The translations under genes and the position numbers were made by a program. From Ardenticatenaceae bacterium (lineage in GTDB: Bacteria; Chloroflexota; Anaerolineae; Promineifilales; Promineifilaceae): a stretch of DNA of 64,000 nucleotides. The notes below the pieces were generated by a model. The model was not told the DNA's origin, did no database searches, and saw only the letters and a list, made by a program, of their open reading frames with translations. Positions 17,150-25,340 of the stretch are shown here, in pieces. The stretch lies in contig JACKCC010000010.1 of the NCBI GenBank assembly GCA_020634245.1, forward strand, positions 62,001 to 126,000, given 5' to 3'. Numbering within the stretch: position 1 is the first letter of the stretch; each line of letters opens with the position of its first letter.

Positions 17150-17181
17150 TCCAATGCAAAAAAAGAGGCTGCGCTTCTGTC

Positions 17182-18192
17182 TCAAGCCGATTCCCGTATG
17201 ACCAATTCTACAGGGACCGTCACGTTGGTTACCACACCGGTTCGGATAAACTGAACCAGGTTTTGTGCCAGCAGCTTGCCCGCCAGCGGAATATTCTGCC
17301 GCACCGTAGTTAAAGGTAAACTATTGAAAGCGGCGATAGAAAGATCGTCATAACCGACAACAGCAACATCATCGGGGATGCGTCTGCCACTATTTTGAAT
17401 GGCGCTGATTGCCCCAATTGCCATCAAATCGCTGTTAACAAAAACAGCATCCAGATCAGGAGCCTGCTGCAGCAAGCGCTGCACGGCCGTTATCCCAGAA
17501 GCGTGCAAATAATTGCCATAAGCCAGCAAATCAGGGTTTACAGTACGCCCGACGGTAGCTAAAGCCAATTCATACCCTTGGAATCGCTGTTGCACTTCCA
17601 TCTCTTCCACAGGGCCGCCCAGGAAGGCAATCCGCTGCCGGCCGCTGCGAATCAGATACTCTGTAGCTAGTCTACCACCGGTGATATTGTCGCCGGTGAC
17701 CGAACAATGGCTGTATTTAGGATGAGGCATACCCCAGATAATGAAAGGCGCATTCATCTCCGCCAACGTTTTAATGTGCATCTGCTTGCGGCTGGACGTC
17801 ATCAGAATAAAGCCATCCACTTTCCCGCTGTCAAGGTACTGATTTGCCCAATCGGTGTCTTTGGGATTCACGTGAACCACCAAAAAATCATAACCGAGGT
17901 TAGACAACCGTGCGGCTATGCTTCCCATAATCTCCAGGCCAAATAAATCATCCACGGAGAATGATTGGTGATAGGCATGAGTAACAAACGCCACAGTATG
18001 GCTTTGGCGCATACTCAGATTGCGGGCCGGTGCGTTCAGACGGAAGTTGTATTCTCGCGCGATAGCCTGTATCCGTTCCCGTGTCTCTTGTTTGACCAGG
18101 GAGCTATCGTTTAATGCACGCGAGACCGTCGATTTGGAGACGTTGGCCAGCCGGGCAATATCTTCGATTGTTTTGACACTCTTTTTAGCCAT
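17182..18192 (-). CDS. LacI-family transcriptional regulator
   Basis: The protein has 336 residues from ATG 18192 (MAKKSVKTIEDIA). The N-terminal LacI helix-turn-helix and hinge (TIEDIARLANVSKSTVSRAL, then NAPARNLSMRQ) are followed by a periplasmic-binding-protein-like ligand domain (VDGFILMTSS, GRQRIAFLGGP, VFVNSDLMAIGAI, VGYDDLSIAAF, LTTVRQNI). It would repress sugar genes and release DNA on ligand binding. An operator palindrome at 18208-18221 lies 16 bases upstream of its start, indicating autoregulation. A second is at 17134-17149. The frame extends to 18300, but the extra residues include the operator region and are rejected. Confidence 0.92.
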   Translation of the reverse strand: MAKKSVKTIEDIARLANVSKSTVSRALNDSSLVKQETRERIQAIAREYNFRLNAPARNLSMRQSHTVAFVTHAYHQSFSVDDLFGLEIMGSIAARLSNLGYDFLVVHVNPKDTDWANQYLDSGKVDGFILMTSSRKQMHIKTLAEMNAPFIIWGMPHPKYSHCSVTGDNITGGRLATEYLIRSGRQRIAFLGGPVEEMEVQQRFQGYELALATVGRTVNPDLLAYGNYLHASGITAVQRLLQQAPDLDAVFVNSDLMAIGAISAIQNSGRRIPDDVAVVGYDDLSIAAFNSLPLTTVRQNIPLAGKLLAQNLVQFIRTGVVTNVTVPVELVIRESA

Positions 18193-18207
18193 TTTTTTTT
18201 TAATTTT

Positions 18208-18221
18208 TGCAACCGGTTGCA
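18208..18221. promoter_or_regulatory. LacI-type operator (TGCAACCGGTTGCA), autoregulatory
   Basis: The perfect 14-bp palindrome is identical in core to 17134-17149 and placed immediately before the LacI-family start codon. Binding here would block the repressor's own promoter or translation initiation region. The divergent DinB gene begins 175 bases away and could also be affected. Confidence 0.75.
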
Positions 18222-18395
18222 TTATAACGTTTTTAATAATCCCCGTCAAGATCGTGGAAATTTTTCTCAAATTGAACTCATATCTCCACAAATCCGTCAC
18301 TTCAAAACCATTGACTTCATCCTGCCTATCTTTATACTATCAACCAGTGGCGGTGGTGCCTGTTTATCTTTTCCAACCAGCGTAGAAGGAGTTTC

Positions 18396-18896
18396 ATGAT
18401 GAGTGAATCTGTCTTTGTGAAATTATTGGAACACAACAACTGGGCTAACAACCAAATCATTCAGGCGTGCCACGGCCTCAGCAACGAACAACTTGACGCC
18501 GAACCCCAATCAGCCACGATGGGCAGCATTCGCCGCACCTTAATCCACTTGGTGGCTGCACAGCAGGGGTACCTGTCGCTCCTGACGCTGCCGGTTGAAG
18601 CCCGGTCTCGTGTCCAGATCCAATTCTCCGAGTTGGGGGAATCGGCCCGCCGCAGCGGTGAAGGGCTGCTGGCGCTGGTCAGAGAAATGAGCGACGAATA
18701 CCTGGAGGCGCAGCTCCATACGACGGACGGCTATCTGGTGGAACCATGGGTGGTTCTGGTGCAGGTCATTAATCACGCCACTGAACACCGTGAACAGATC
18801 AAGAATATGCTCAGCGCGTTGGGCCTGACCCCGCCAGAGATTGATGGCTGGGATTATGGTTTTTCGACCAAAGCCCTCATCCCGAGGGGAACGTAA
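18396..18896 (+). CDS. DinB/YfiT-like four-helix metalloenzyme family protein
   Basis: This 166-residue helical protein carries the DinB pattern. HNNWANNQIIQAC is near the N-terminus, IRRTLIHLVAAQQGYL provides the central metal-binding histidine, and HATEHREQIKNML is near the C-terminus. These three histidines usually bind one metal. The family includes bacillithiol- and mycothiol-dependent transferases as well as many uncharacterised proteins. GAAGGAG lies four bases before the first of two tandem ATGs. It is a single gene, convergent with the LRR lipoprotein gene. Confidence 0.87.
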   Translation: MMSESVFVKLLEHNNWANNQIIQACHGLSNEQLDAEPQSATMGSIRRTLIHLVAAQQGYLSLLTLPVEARSRVQIQFSELGESARRSGEGLLALVREMSDEYLEAQLHTTDGYLVEPWVVLVQVINHATEHREQIKNMLSALGLTPPEIDGWDYGFSTKALIPRGT

Positions 18897-19001
18897 CGGC
18901 CGTTTCACTGCACCACCACCGGCAAAAAAACGACCCCAACCATTCCACGGCCGTTCCCCCCACTACAAGCAAGATATTCATCAGTCGTTTCATAGGTGGC
19001 C

Positions 19002-20609
19002 TCATGGTGTGCAAAGGGTTGCTGGCGTCAACGTAATGCCAACAGGCAAAGCCGCACATAATTCTAGCGGCAGGCTGCTCCAATTGTTATCAAAAAACAT
19101 AAAATCAAGCAGATTCGGCAGATTGCCAATTTCTGGCGGCAAGCTGGCCAGGCTGCTGCCCGATATCCTGAGCACTTTTAGATTGTCCAGATTGCCAATT
19201 TCTGGCGGCAGGCTGGTGAAGCCATTACCGATAATCCGCAGTTCCACTAACGTACTCAGGTTGCCAATTTCTGGCGGCAGGCTGGCCAGGGCGTCTTCCA
19301 CCAACAGCAAATTCTGCAAGTTGGGCAAACGGCCAATTTCTGGCGGCAGGCTGCTCAGGTTGTTGTAACCCAGCGAAAGAGTCGTCAGGTTGGTGAGATT
19401 GCTGATGCCCGGTGGTAGGCTTGTCAGGTCAGGATTGCCTTCAATTAAAAGATAATCCAGGTTCCTCAAATTCCAAATTTCTGGCGGCAGGCTGGCCAAA
19501 CTGTTGTTGAACAGATAAAGGTAGGTGAGATTGGTTAAGTTGCCGATCTCCGGCGGCAGGCTGGTTAAGCCGCTGCTTTCAACGACACTGAGCGCGTTCA
19601 GGTTGGTAAGGTTGCCCATTTCTGGCGGCAGGCTGCCCAGGTTGTTTTCCGACAGTTCTAGCTCGGTAAGATTGGTTAAATTGCCAATTTCCGATGGCAG
19701 GCTGCTTAAGCCATTATAAAGCAAGTTGAGCGAGGTCAGGTTGGTGAGGTTGCTGATGCCTGGGGGTAAGCTGGTTAAATTGGGACTACCGCCAATGGTA
19801 AGAGACCTCAGGTTGCGCAAATTCCAAGTTTCCGGTGGCAAGCTGCTCAAATTGTTGCCCGATAAATAAAGCGAGGTCAGATTAGATAGATTGCCAATTT
19901 CTGGCGGCAGGCTGCTTAAACTTGTGTTGCTCAACAAATCCAGGGCAGTGAGATTGGTAAGCTTACCAATTTCCGGCGGCAAGCTGTTCAAGCTTTCGCT
20001 TGAAATAGATAGCCCCTTCAGGCTGGTGAGGTTGCCGATTTCTGGCGGCAGGCTGGCTAAATCTCTGCCTTGAATGGTCAGCCCGATGAGGTTAGGAAAG
20101 CTGCCAATTTGCGGCGGCAGCGCTGTGCCTTCCATGTGATTCCAGGAAATGGCGATGACGTGTTGATTGGCACATTCAGCCACAATCCAGTAGAAGGGGT
20201 AATCAGATGCTGAGTCATTGTTGAGTGGTGAAAGGGCCAATAACGCTTCGTATTCACTCTGGACAACTTGAGTGCCATCCTGGCAAATGATGGTGGGCGG
20301 TATGGGTGTAGGGGAGACGGCCGTTGCGGCGAGTGTGGTGGCATCGGGAACGGCCGTTGGCGTTGGAACCATAGTTGGCGTGTTCTGCGGCGCGGCGGCC
20401 AGGGTGGGTGTAGCTGGGGCAGGCGGCTCCGTGGCCACTTGGGTGACCTCAACCGGAATCGCCTGGTCATTGATGATTGTAGCCTGGGGCACCACAGGCG
20501 TTTCCTGACCAGATAGTTGCCCTGTAACGCTGCCTGTGCAGGCGACGGTGTTCAAAAGCAACATCACCATAAGCAGGCCAGATAAACGTTTTGATTGCTG
20601 TTTAACCAT
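19002..20609 (-). CDS. Leucine-rich-repeat lipoprotein (about 15 LRRs)
   Basis: The protein has 535 residues from ATG 20609. A signal peptide (LLMVMLLLNTVAC) ends in a lipobox-like TVAC with C24, so a surface lipoprotein is likely. A Pro/Thr-rich linker (about 30-110) follows, then about 15 repeats of 23-24 residues with the consensus LPPEIGNLTNLxxLxLxxNxLxS. This is the plant-like/SDS22 type used for protein binding. Repeats 3-7 resemble repeats 8-12 in order and in length (24, 23, 24, 23, 23), pointing to duplication of a five-repeat block. The C-terminus ends in a short Cys-containing cap. Partner and function are unknown. Confidence 0.9.
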   Translation of the reverse strand: MVKQQSKRLSGLLMVMLLLNTVACTGSVTGQLSGQETPVVPQATIINDQAIPVEVTQVATEPPAPATPTLAAAPQNTPTMVPTPTAVPDATTLAATAVSPTPIPPTIICQDGTQVVQSEYEALLALSPLNNDSASDYPFYWIVAECANQHVIAISWNHMEGTALPPQIGSFPNLIGLTIQGRDLASLPPEIGNLTSLKGLSISSESLNSLPPEIGKLTNLTALDLLSNTSLSSLPPEIGNLSNLTSLYLSGNNLSSLPPETWNLRNLRSLTIGGSPNLTSLPPGISNLTNLTSLNLLYNGLSSLPSEIGNLTNLTELELSENNLGSLPPEMGNLTNLNALSVVESSGLTSLPPEIGNLTNLTYLYLFNNSLASLPPEIWNLRNLDYLLIEGNPDLTSLPPGISNLTNLTTLSLGYNNLSSLPPEIGRLPNLQNLLLVEDALASLPPEIGNLSTLVELRIIGNGFTSLPPEIGNLDNLKVLRISGSSLASLPPEIGNLPNLLDFMFFDNNWSSLPLELCAALPVGITLTPATLCTP

Positions 20610-20643
20610 CTTGTTTGCTCCTGTAAGGATCATTTTAATGTGT

Positions 20644-20667
20644 GGTGGGGGCGCGCATCACCCCACC
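20644..20667 (-). other. Possible transcript-end hairpin after the beta-propeller gene
   Basis: GGTGGGG (20644-20650) and CCCCACC (20661-20667) can pair around a 10-base loop, just downstream of the stop at 20682. No T-run follows, so termination is only suggested by position. Confidence 0.35.
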
Positions 20668-20681
20668 TCCTCAATTGCCAC

Positions 20682-23600
20682 CTACCGCTGCACCAGCGGC
20701 AGGTAAACCTTTAGCGGGTCCGGCGGGTTAACCCCCAGGGTTGCCGCCCACTCATCGAAAGTCAGCCCGACGTAATCTTGCAAATTATTTGTGTCCGCCA
20801 GGTATTGGTTGATGACGCCCGCCAGTTCCGGGCTGGCCACAGCGGCTACCCGCTGCCAGATGTCCAGCGCCTGGTCCATCAGCGCCTGATCGATGATCAC
20901 CTGGCTACCTTGCCTTTGTGTAAAAGCAGTTAAGCCGGGCGTCAAATTCTCCAGCGTGCGGAAGGCGTCATGCGTTAGCAGCGGATCGTTAAACAGGATG
21001 GCCACCAGTTCGTAATCGTGGACAAAGTAGGTGTCCACGAAGGCGGAGCCTTCAGGCGTAGCTAAAAACAGCTGCGTGAGGGCACCAAACACGGGGCCGT
21101 CGTTGTTGATGGCTCCGGTAACGGCCGTTGCCTGCGCCGGTCTAATTGCCACTTCACTCCCAGACGGCCGTCCCAGCGCGTTCTGTTCGGCACACCATTG
21201 CTGAAGCAAAAAGCAAACGCAAAACGAGGGATGCAAGCCGCCAGCAATGCCATCTGACTCAGCGGGAACCACGGGAGCTAAAGTTGTAGCCGTGCGGAAG
21301 GCGTGCCAGACAGCGCCATCTTCCAAATAGGTGATCCGTTCCCGGTCGCCAAACGCCAGATTAACTTGAGCGAGTACGGCCGTTCCTGCGGCCACCACAC
21401 TCTCTTCCGTCCAGTTAAAGCTGTCGCCGTCGGCACTAAAGAGGCGCACCCCGTTGTCGGTGGTGATGACCGCCAGGCGGGGCCGGGTGGCGGCGTTGTT
21501 CAGCAGCGCCAGCGCCAGCGATTCCACCGGCGCGGCAGGCGTGCCCACGGGATGCGCTGCCCAGGTTTGCGTCTCGGCATCTTTTTCCAGGTAAACGATT
21601 TGGTTGGCCGTAGCATCGTAGTATGCCACCGTCGGCGTGTTGGCCGGGGTGCCATCGTCCAGACGCCGCCGCGAAACGGCCGTTGCCACCGAAGTTGCCG
21701 ACACGCCGCTGGCCAGTTGCGTATCCAGCCAGCCGTTGTCATACGAAGCTTCATGCACGCTATTGGTAACGCTGTTGGCGTACACAATGCCTATGCTGCC
21801 GCCGTACCGGTAATCGGCAGCCAAAGGTGAGATGGGCGCGGTGTGGTTGGGAACGGCCGTTGCCGTGCTGTCCCACCCGCCAGCAAACTTTTGCGCCATC
21901 ACCAGCCTGGCCCCCTCGGCGGCGCTGTAGGTGCTAAACGCCAACGTGGGGTACGCTTCCTGACCAACCAACAGCAGCACCAGGTCTGGGCCGATGGTCA
22001 TCCCGGCAGGCAGGGTTACGGCCGTTTCTTCTACCCAGATGTTGCTGGTCAGGGTCGTCAGGCGCACCTCCCGACTGGCGGCGTGATAATACGCGACGTA
22101 TGGCTGGCCATTGCCATCATAAACCAGCGGGGCCATGATGGTTTGGTCCGCGCCCAATTCCACTATCTGGGCGGGCCAGGCCGCGCCATTCCAGGGGGTA
22201 AACTGGATAGACAGCGGCTGCGAAGATTCGGTATGAAAGCCCACCGCAGGGGTGTGCCCATTCAGCGCCAGCGCGGGGAAATGGTTCGGCTGGGCCAGAT
22301 TGTTGTACACCAGCCGGGTTTGCCAATCGGGGCCGCCGCCGGAAACAATCAGGTCGGCGTAGCGCTGTTCGTAGTAGCTCACAAACGGCGTGTCGTCGCT
22401 GGTGAGCGCCAGCCCGCCCAGCCGGATCACGTGGTTGCTGTCAATCGTTTCGGTTTGCCAGTTGTCCGCCGAGACGCGGCGGGCCAGCAGCAAGGTGCTG
22501 TCTGTATTATTCACGTAGGCAATGGCGGGACGGCCGTTTCCTTCCAAAGCCAGCGCGTGAAACCGGCCCAAACTTTTGTTCACGTCGGCAGCCACCGTTT
22601 CTTCCACCCAACTGCCGTTGCTGCGAGTGTGGTAGCTTAGAATGTACCGCCCCTCGTAGAAGGTGGTAGCGGCAATGTGCGGCTGGTCGCTGCTGTCGTA
22701 GGCCAGGCTGCTGGTAACGCCAATGTTGGCAAAATCGGCCACCAGCTCGGTGGTCCAGGTGGTGTTAGTCAGATAGGTTGCCAGGCGCAAATCGCCATTC
22801 ACCGAATCATGGTAGGAGACGCGCGGCAGGCCGCTGCTGTTTACCGCCAGGCCATGTTGGGCCAACGTGCTAGTTGTCGCCACGCGGCGCGGTTGGCCAA
22901 AGGTCAGCCCATCCACCGCGCCAAACAGGATGTAGATGCCGCCCTGCGTTTCATCCAGGTAGGTGACGGCCAGCCCCGCGCTGGTGAGGGCGATGTTGTT
23001 GAAGCGGCCGACGGTGCCGGTTTGTACCAGGAGCGCTTTTTGCCAGGCGGTGCCATCAAAATAGGCGTAGTGCAAATCCTGATTGTGGCTGTCCTGGTAA
23101 ACAATGTGGGGACGCTGCTGCGCATCCAGCAGCAAACTGACATCGTTGCCTACCAAAATGTCTTTATCCACCAGCTCTTTTTGCCAGGTGACGCCATCCC
23201 AATGAGCATAAAGCAAATCGCTGCCGAACCCTTCGTCGCGCACGTAAGCCACATGCGGATGGTTGTTGGCGTCCAGCACCAGATCGCTAAACTGCCCGGC
23301 AGAACCGCGCGTTTCGATGAGCTGCCGCTGCCAGTTTACCAGCGGGGGCGGGTCGAAATTTTCGGCCGTATTCACAAACACATCGTACACATCATTGGTA
23401 TCGCCAATCAGCCCCACGAAGTTGGTGGCGCGTGAGGTAAAAAAGGCTTGCTGGCCGCTGCCGTCCAGCGCTGGTTGAATGCTGTCGAAGTTGCCCTGCC
23501 AGCCTTCGCTGGCCACCGATGCCAGGCGGGTGGTGCCGGTGGTGGCGTCGTACACGTACACATCGGCGGTGAAGTTGTTGGGCAAATTCACAATATTGCT

Positions 23601-24791
23601 GGCGGCGGATTGGTAGGCGATGTAACGGCCGTCTCCCGAAATGGACGGGTAAAACGCATGGTCATTGATCTGCGTGCCGCTAAACGGCACCGAAACGCGC
23701 CGCATGGCGGTGCCGCCCGGCTCATCAAAAATGCCGTTGCCGTCGCTGTCCCGGTCGTAGCGGAAGATGTTGTTCAGGCCGTCGGTGGCGGGGCTGACCA
23801 GGTTGGTGGCGGCTGATTCAAAGGTGATGAAACGGCCGTTGCTGGAAACTCCAATCTTGTAAGCAACCGCGTTCCCAGAAGCGCCATCCGCCTGGCCACC
23901 GCTGGTGGAAACCGAAATGCGCTGGATGTTGCTGCCGCTGATGTCGCTGATGAACACATCCCAACTGCTGGCGGTGTCGCCCGGCACCAGATTGCTGGCC
24001 ATTGAGGCAAAGACGATGGTGCTGCCATCGGCAGAAATCACGGGGGAGTCCGAACGATGGTCGGTGTTGGTGCTGCCCATGCCTACGGAAATGCGCCGGG
24101 TGAGCACCTGACCTGGCTCATCAAAAATGCCGTCGTTATCCACATCCCGGTCATGCAGGAACACGTCGGGCCAGCCGTTGGTGTCTAGCGGCGTGAGGTT
24201 ATCGGCCCAGCTGTGGAAAACCACGTAACGGCCGTCGGCGGAAATGGCTGGGGAACCGCATTGCTGGTTGGCATCCACCCCGGCGCTGCTTTTGGAAACG
24301 TGCATTGTGGTGCCAGTTTGGCGGTCGCGCACAAAAATGTCGTCGGCAGTGTCCGTGGCGTTGGGGTGCAAATTGGTGGCCGACGAGGCAAAGGCGACGT
24401 AACGGCCGTCGGCCGAGATGGCTGGGGCCGCTGCTGTGATATTGGCTGCATTTCCGGCATCGTTCATGGAGATGAGCGTGGTGCTGACGCCGCCGGGTTC
24501 GTCAAAAACGTTGTCGGCGTCGCTGTCCCGATCGCGCAAATAAACCTGGAAACCGCTCACGCCGCTCACCAGGTTGGTCGCGGAGGAGGTAAAGGCAACA
24601 AAACGGCCGTCGGCCGACACCGCCGATTCCGTGGAGGCCGCATTGGCTTCTGTGCCACTGCTGCTCACAGAAAGACGGGTGGTGGTGGAAACGGCCGTAG
24701 TTTGGGCCTCAGCCAGCCATTCTCTGCTGCCGCTGCCAACCGCCATCAAAAACACAGCCAGAATCAATAAAACCCAAATTTTTACACGCAC
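20682..24791 (-). CDS. Large secreted beta-propeller protein (TolB/PD40-like repeats)
   Basis: The protein has 1369 residues from a GTG at 24791 (VRVKIWVLLILAVFLMAVG), chosen because AAAGGAG stands eight bases upstream and because an earlier start would overlap the SnoaL-like gene. A signal peptide is followed by about seven PD40-type blades with SADGRFVAF-like motifs, separated by Asp-rich DRDSD turns. A second repeat region (blades with HWDGVTWQKEL, GRPAIAYV, QPYVAYY) runs to about residue 1150. The C-terminal 200 residues are helical with CVCFLLQQWC. The protein ends KVYLPLVQR, a tail resembling one recalled from secreted Chloroflexota proteins. Probably extracellular and binding or structural; no enzyme motif is visible. 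Confidence 0.85.
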   Translation of the reverse strand: MRVKIWVLLILAVFLMAVGSGSREWLAEAQTTAVSTTTRLSVSSSGTEANAASTESAVSADGRFVAFTSSATNLVSGVSGFQVYLRDRDSDADNVFDEPGGVSTTLISMNDAGNAANITAAAPAISADGRYVAFASSATNLHPNATDTADDIFVRDRQTGTTMHVSKSSAGVDANQQCGSPAISADGRYVVFHSWADNLTPLDTNGWPDVFLHDRDVDNDGIFDEPGQVLTRRISVGMGSTNTDHRSDSPVISADGSTIVFASMASNLVPGDTASSWDVFISDISGSNIQRISVSTSGGQADGASGNAVAYKIGVSSNGRFITFESAATNLVSPATDGLNNIFRYDRDSDGNGIFDEPGGTAMRRVSVPFSGTQINDHAFYPSISGDGRYIAYQSAASNIVNLPNNFTADVYVYDATTGTTRLASVASEGWQGNFDSIQPALDGSGQQAFFTSRATNFVGLIGDTNDVYDVFVNTAENFDPPPLVNWQRQLIETRGSAGQFSDLVLDANNHPHVAYVRDEGFGSDLLYAHWDGVTWQKELVDKDILVGNDVSLLLDAQQRPHIVYQDSHNQDLHYAYFDGTAWQKALLVQTGTVGRFNNIALTSAGLAVTYLDETQGGIYILFGAVDGLTFGQPRRVATTSTLAQHGLAVNSSGLPRVSYHDSVNGDLRLATYLTNTTWTTELVADFANIGVTSSLAYDSSDQPHIAATTFYEGRYILSYHTRSNGSWVEETVAADVNKSLGRFHALALEGNGRPAIAYVNNTDSTLLLARRVSADNWQTETIDSNHVIRLGGLALTSDDTPFVSYYEQRYADLIVSGGGPDWQTRLVYNNLAQPNHFPALALNGHTPAVGFHTESSQPLSIQFTPWNGAAWPAQIVELGADQTIMAPLVYDGNGQPYVAYYHAASREVRLTTLTSNIWVEETAVTLPAGMTIGPDLVLLLVGQEAYPTLAFSTYSAAEGARLVMAQKFAGGWDSTATAVPNHTAPISPLAADYRYGGSIGIVYANSVTNSVHEASYDNGWLDTQLASGVSATSVATAVSRRRLDDGTPANTPTVAYYDATANQIVYLEKDAETQTWAAHPVGTPAAPVESLALALLNNAATRPRLAVITTDNGVRLFSADGDSFNWTEESVVAAGTAVLAQVNLAFGDRERITYLEDGAVWHAFRTATTLAPVVPAESDGIAGGLHPSFCVCFLLQQWCAEQNALGRPSGSEVAIRPAQATAVTGAINNDGPVFGALTQLFLATPEGSAFVDTYFVHDYELVAILFNDPLLTHDAFRTLENLTPGLTAFTQRQGSQVIIDQALMDQALDIWQRVAAVASPELAGVINQYLADTNNLQDYVGLTFDEWAATLGVNPPDPLKVYLPLVQR

Positions 24792-24859
24792 GTTTTCTAC
24801 TCCTTTAGTCAATGTGGGGAAAACAAAGGGGTTGTTTCCATTCAGTATCTTTCCTGCTC

Positions 24860-25273
24860 CTACAAAGCTAACCCAAGCTGGCGCAGCAATGTCCCGCCAT
24901 CGTAATACCATTCGATGTAAACGATTTGACCGGCATGGAAACGGCAAATGAGCGCCAGAGACAATGTCACGTGGCGGCCAGTACATGGCATCCCCCAAAA
25001 TGGCGCAATATGGCGCCCTGCCAGCACTAGAGACAAAGTCGCTGTTTCGCCATCAGCCAGCAAGGTGTTGATTTCCAGCGTCATCTCGGCGAAGGCCCGG
25101 CAAAAAAAGGCACAGATGAAATCAGTGACAGCTCTCCTTCCAGCAATGGTTATGGATTGGGCGAAATCTTGCAGGACAACATCATCGGCCAGGGGAACGG
25201 CCGTTACGTCAGTAACGAGCCGCAAAACTGCCTGCCGATTATCAAGCGCTGTTTGTGTTTGTCGTTCTTGCAT
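24860..25273 (-). CDS. SnoaL-like / NTF2-fold protein
   Basis: The 137-residue protein has the pattern of SnoaL-like polyketide-cyclase or ester-cyclase proteins. An N-terminal helix is followed by AEMTLEINTLLADGETATLS, GRHVTLSLALICRFHAGQIV and YIEWYYDGGTLLRQLG at the end. These correspond to the curved sheet and the terminal 'E.W...D...LL.QLG' motif of the family. Substrates vary widely and cannot be inferred. It precedes the beta-propeller gene by 68 bases on the same strand. Confidence 0.8.
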   Translation of the reverse strand: MQERQTQTALDNRQAVLRLVTDVTAVPLADDVVLQDFAQSITIAGRRAVTDFICAFFCRAFAEMTLEINTLLADGETATLSLVLAGRHIAPFWGMPCTGRHVTLSLALICRFHAGQIVYIEWYYDGGTLLRQLGLAL

Positions 25274-25340
25274 GGGGGCAGGTTACAGGAGGGGTGTTTC
25301 CAAACCTGTTTCCAAATATTCCCCAATTACGGATGATGGC

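Noticed and set aside
19100..20100. Regular 69-72-bp repeats that look CRISPR-like at DNA level
   Set aside because: The units are in frame, encode 23-24-residue leucine-rich repeats, and have no unique spacer/identical repeat structure.
21843..22640. Long open frame on the plus strand opposite the beta-propeller gene (also 22677-23435)
   Set aside because: Composition is Arg/Gly/Gln-rich without motifs, and it lies antisense to a continuous signal-peptide-bearing protein.
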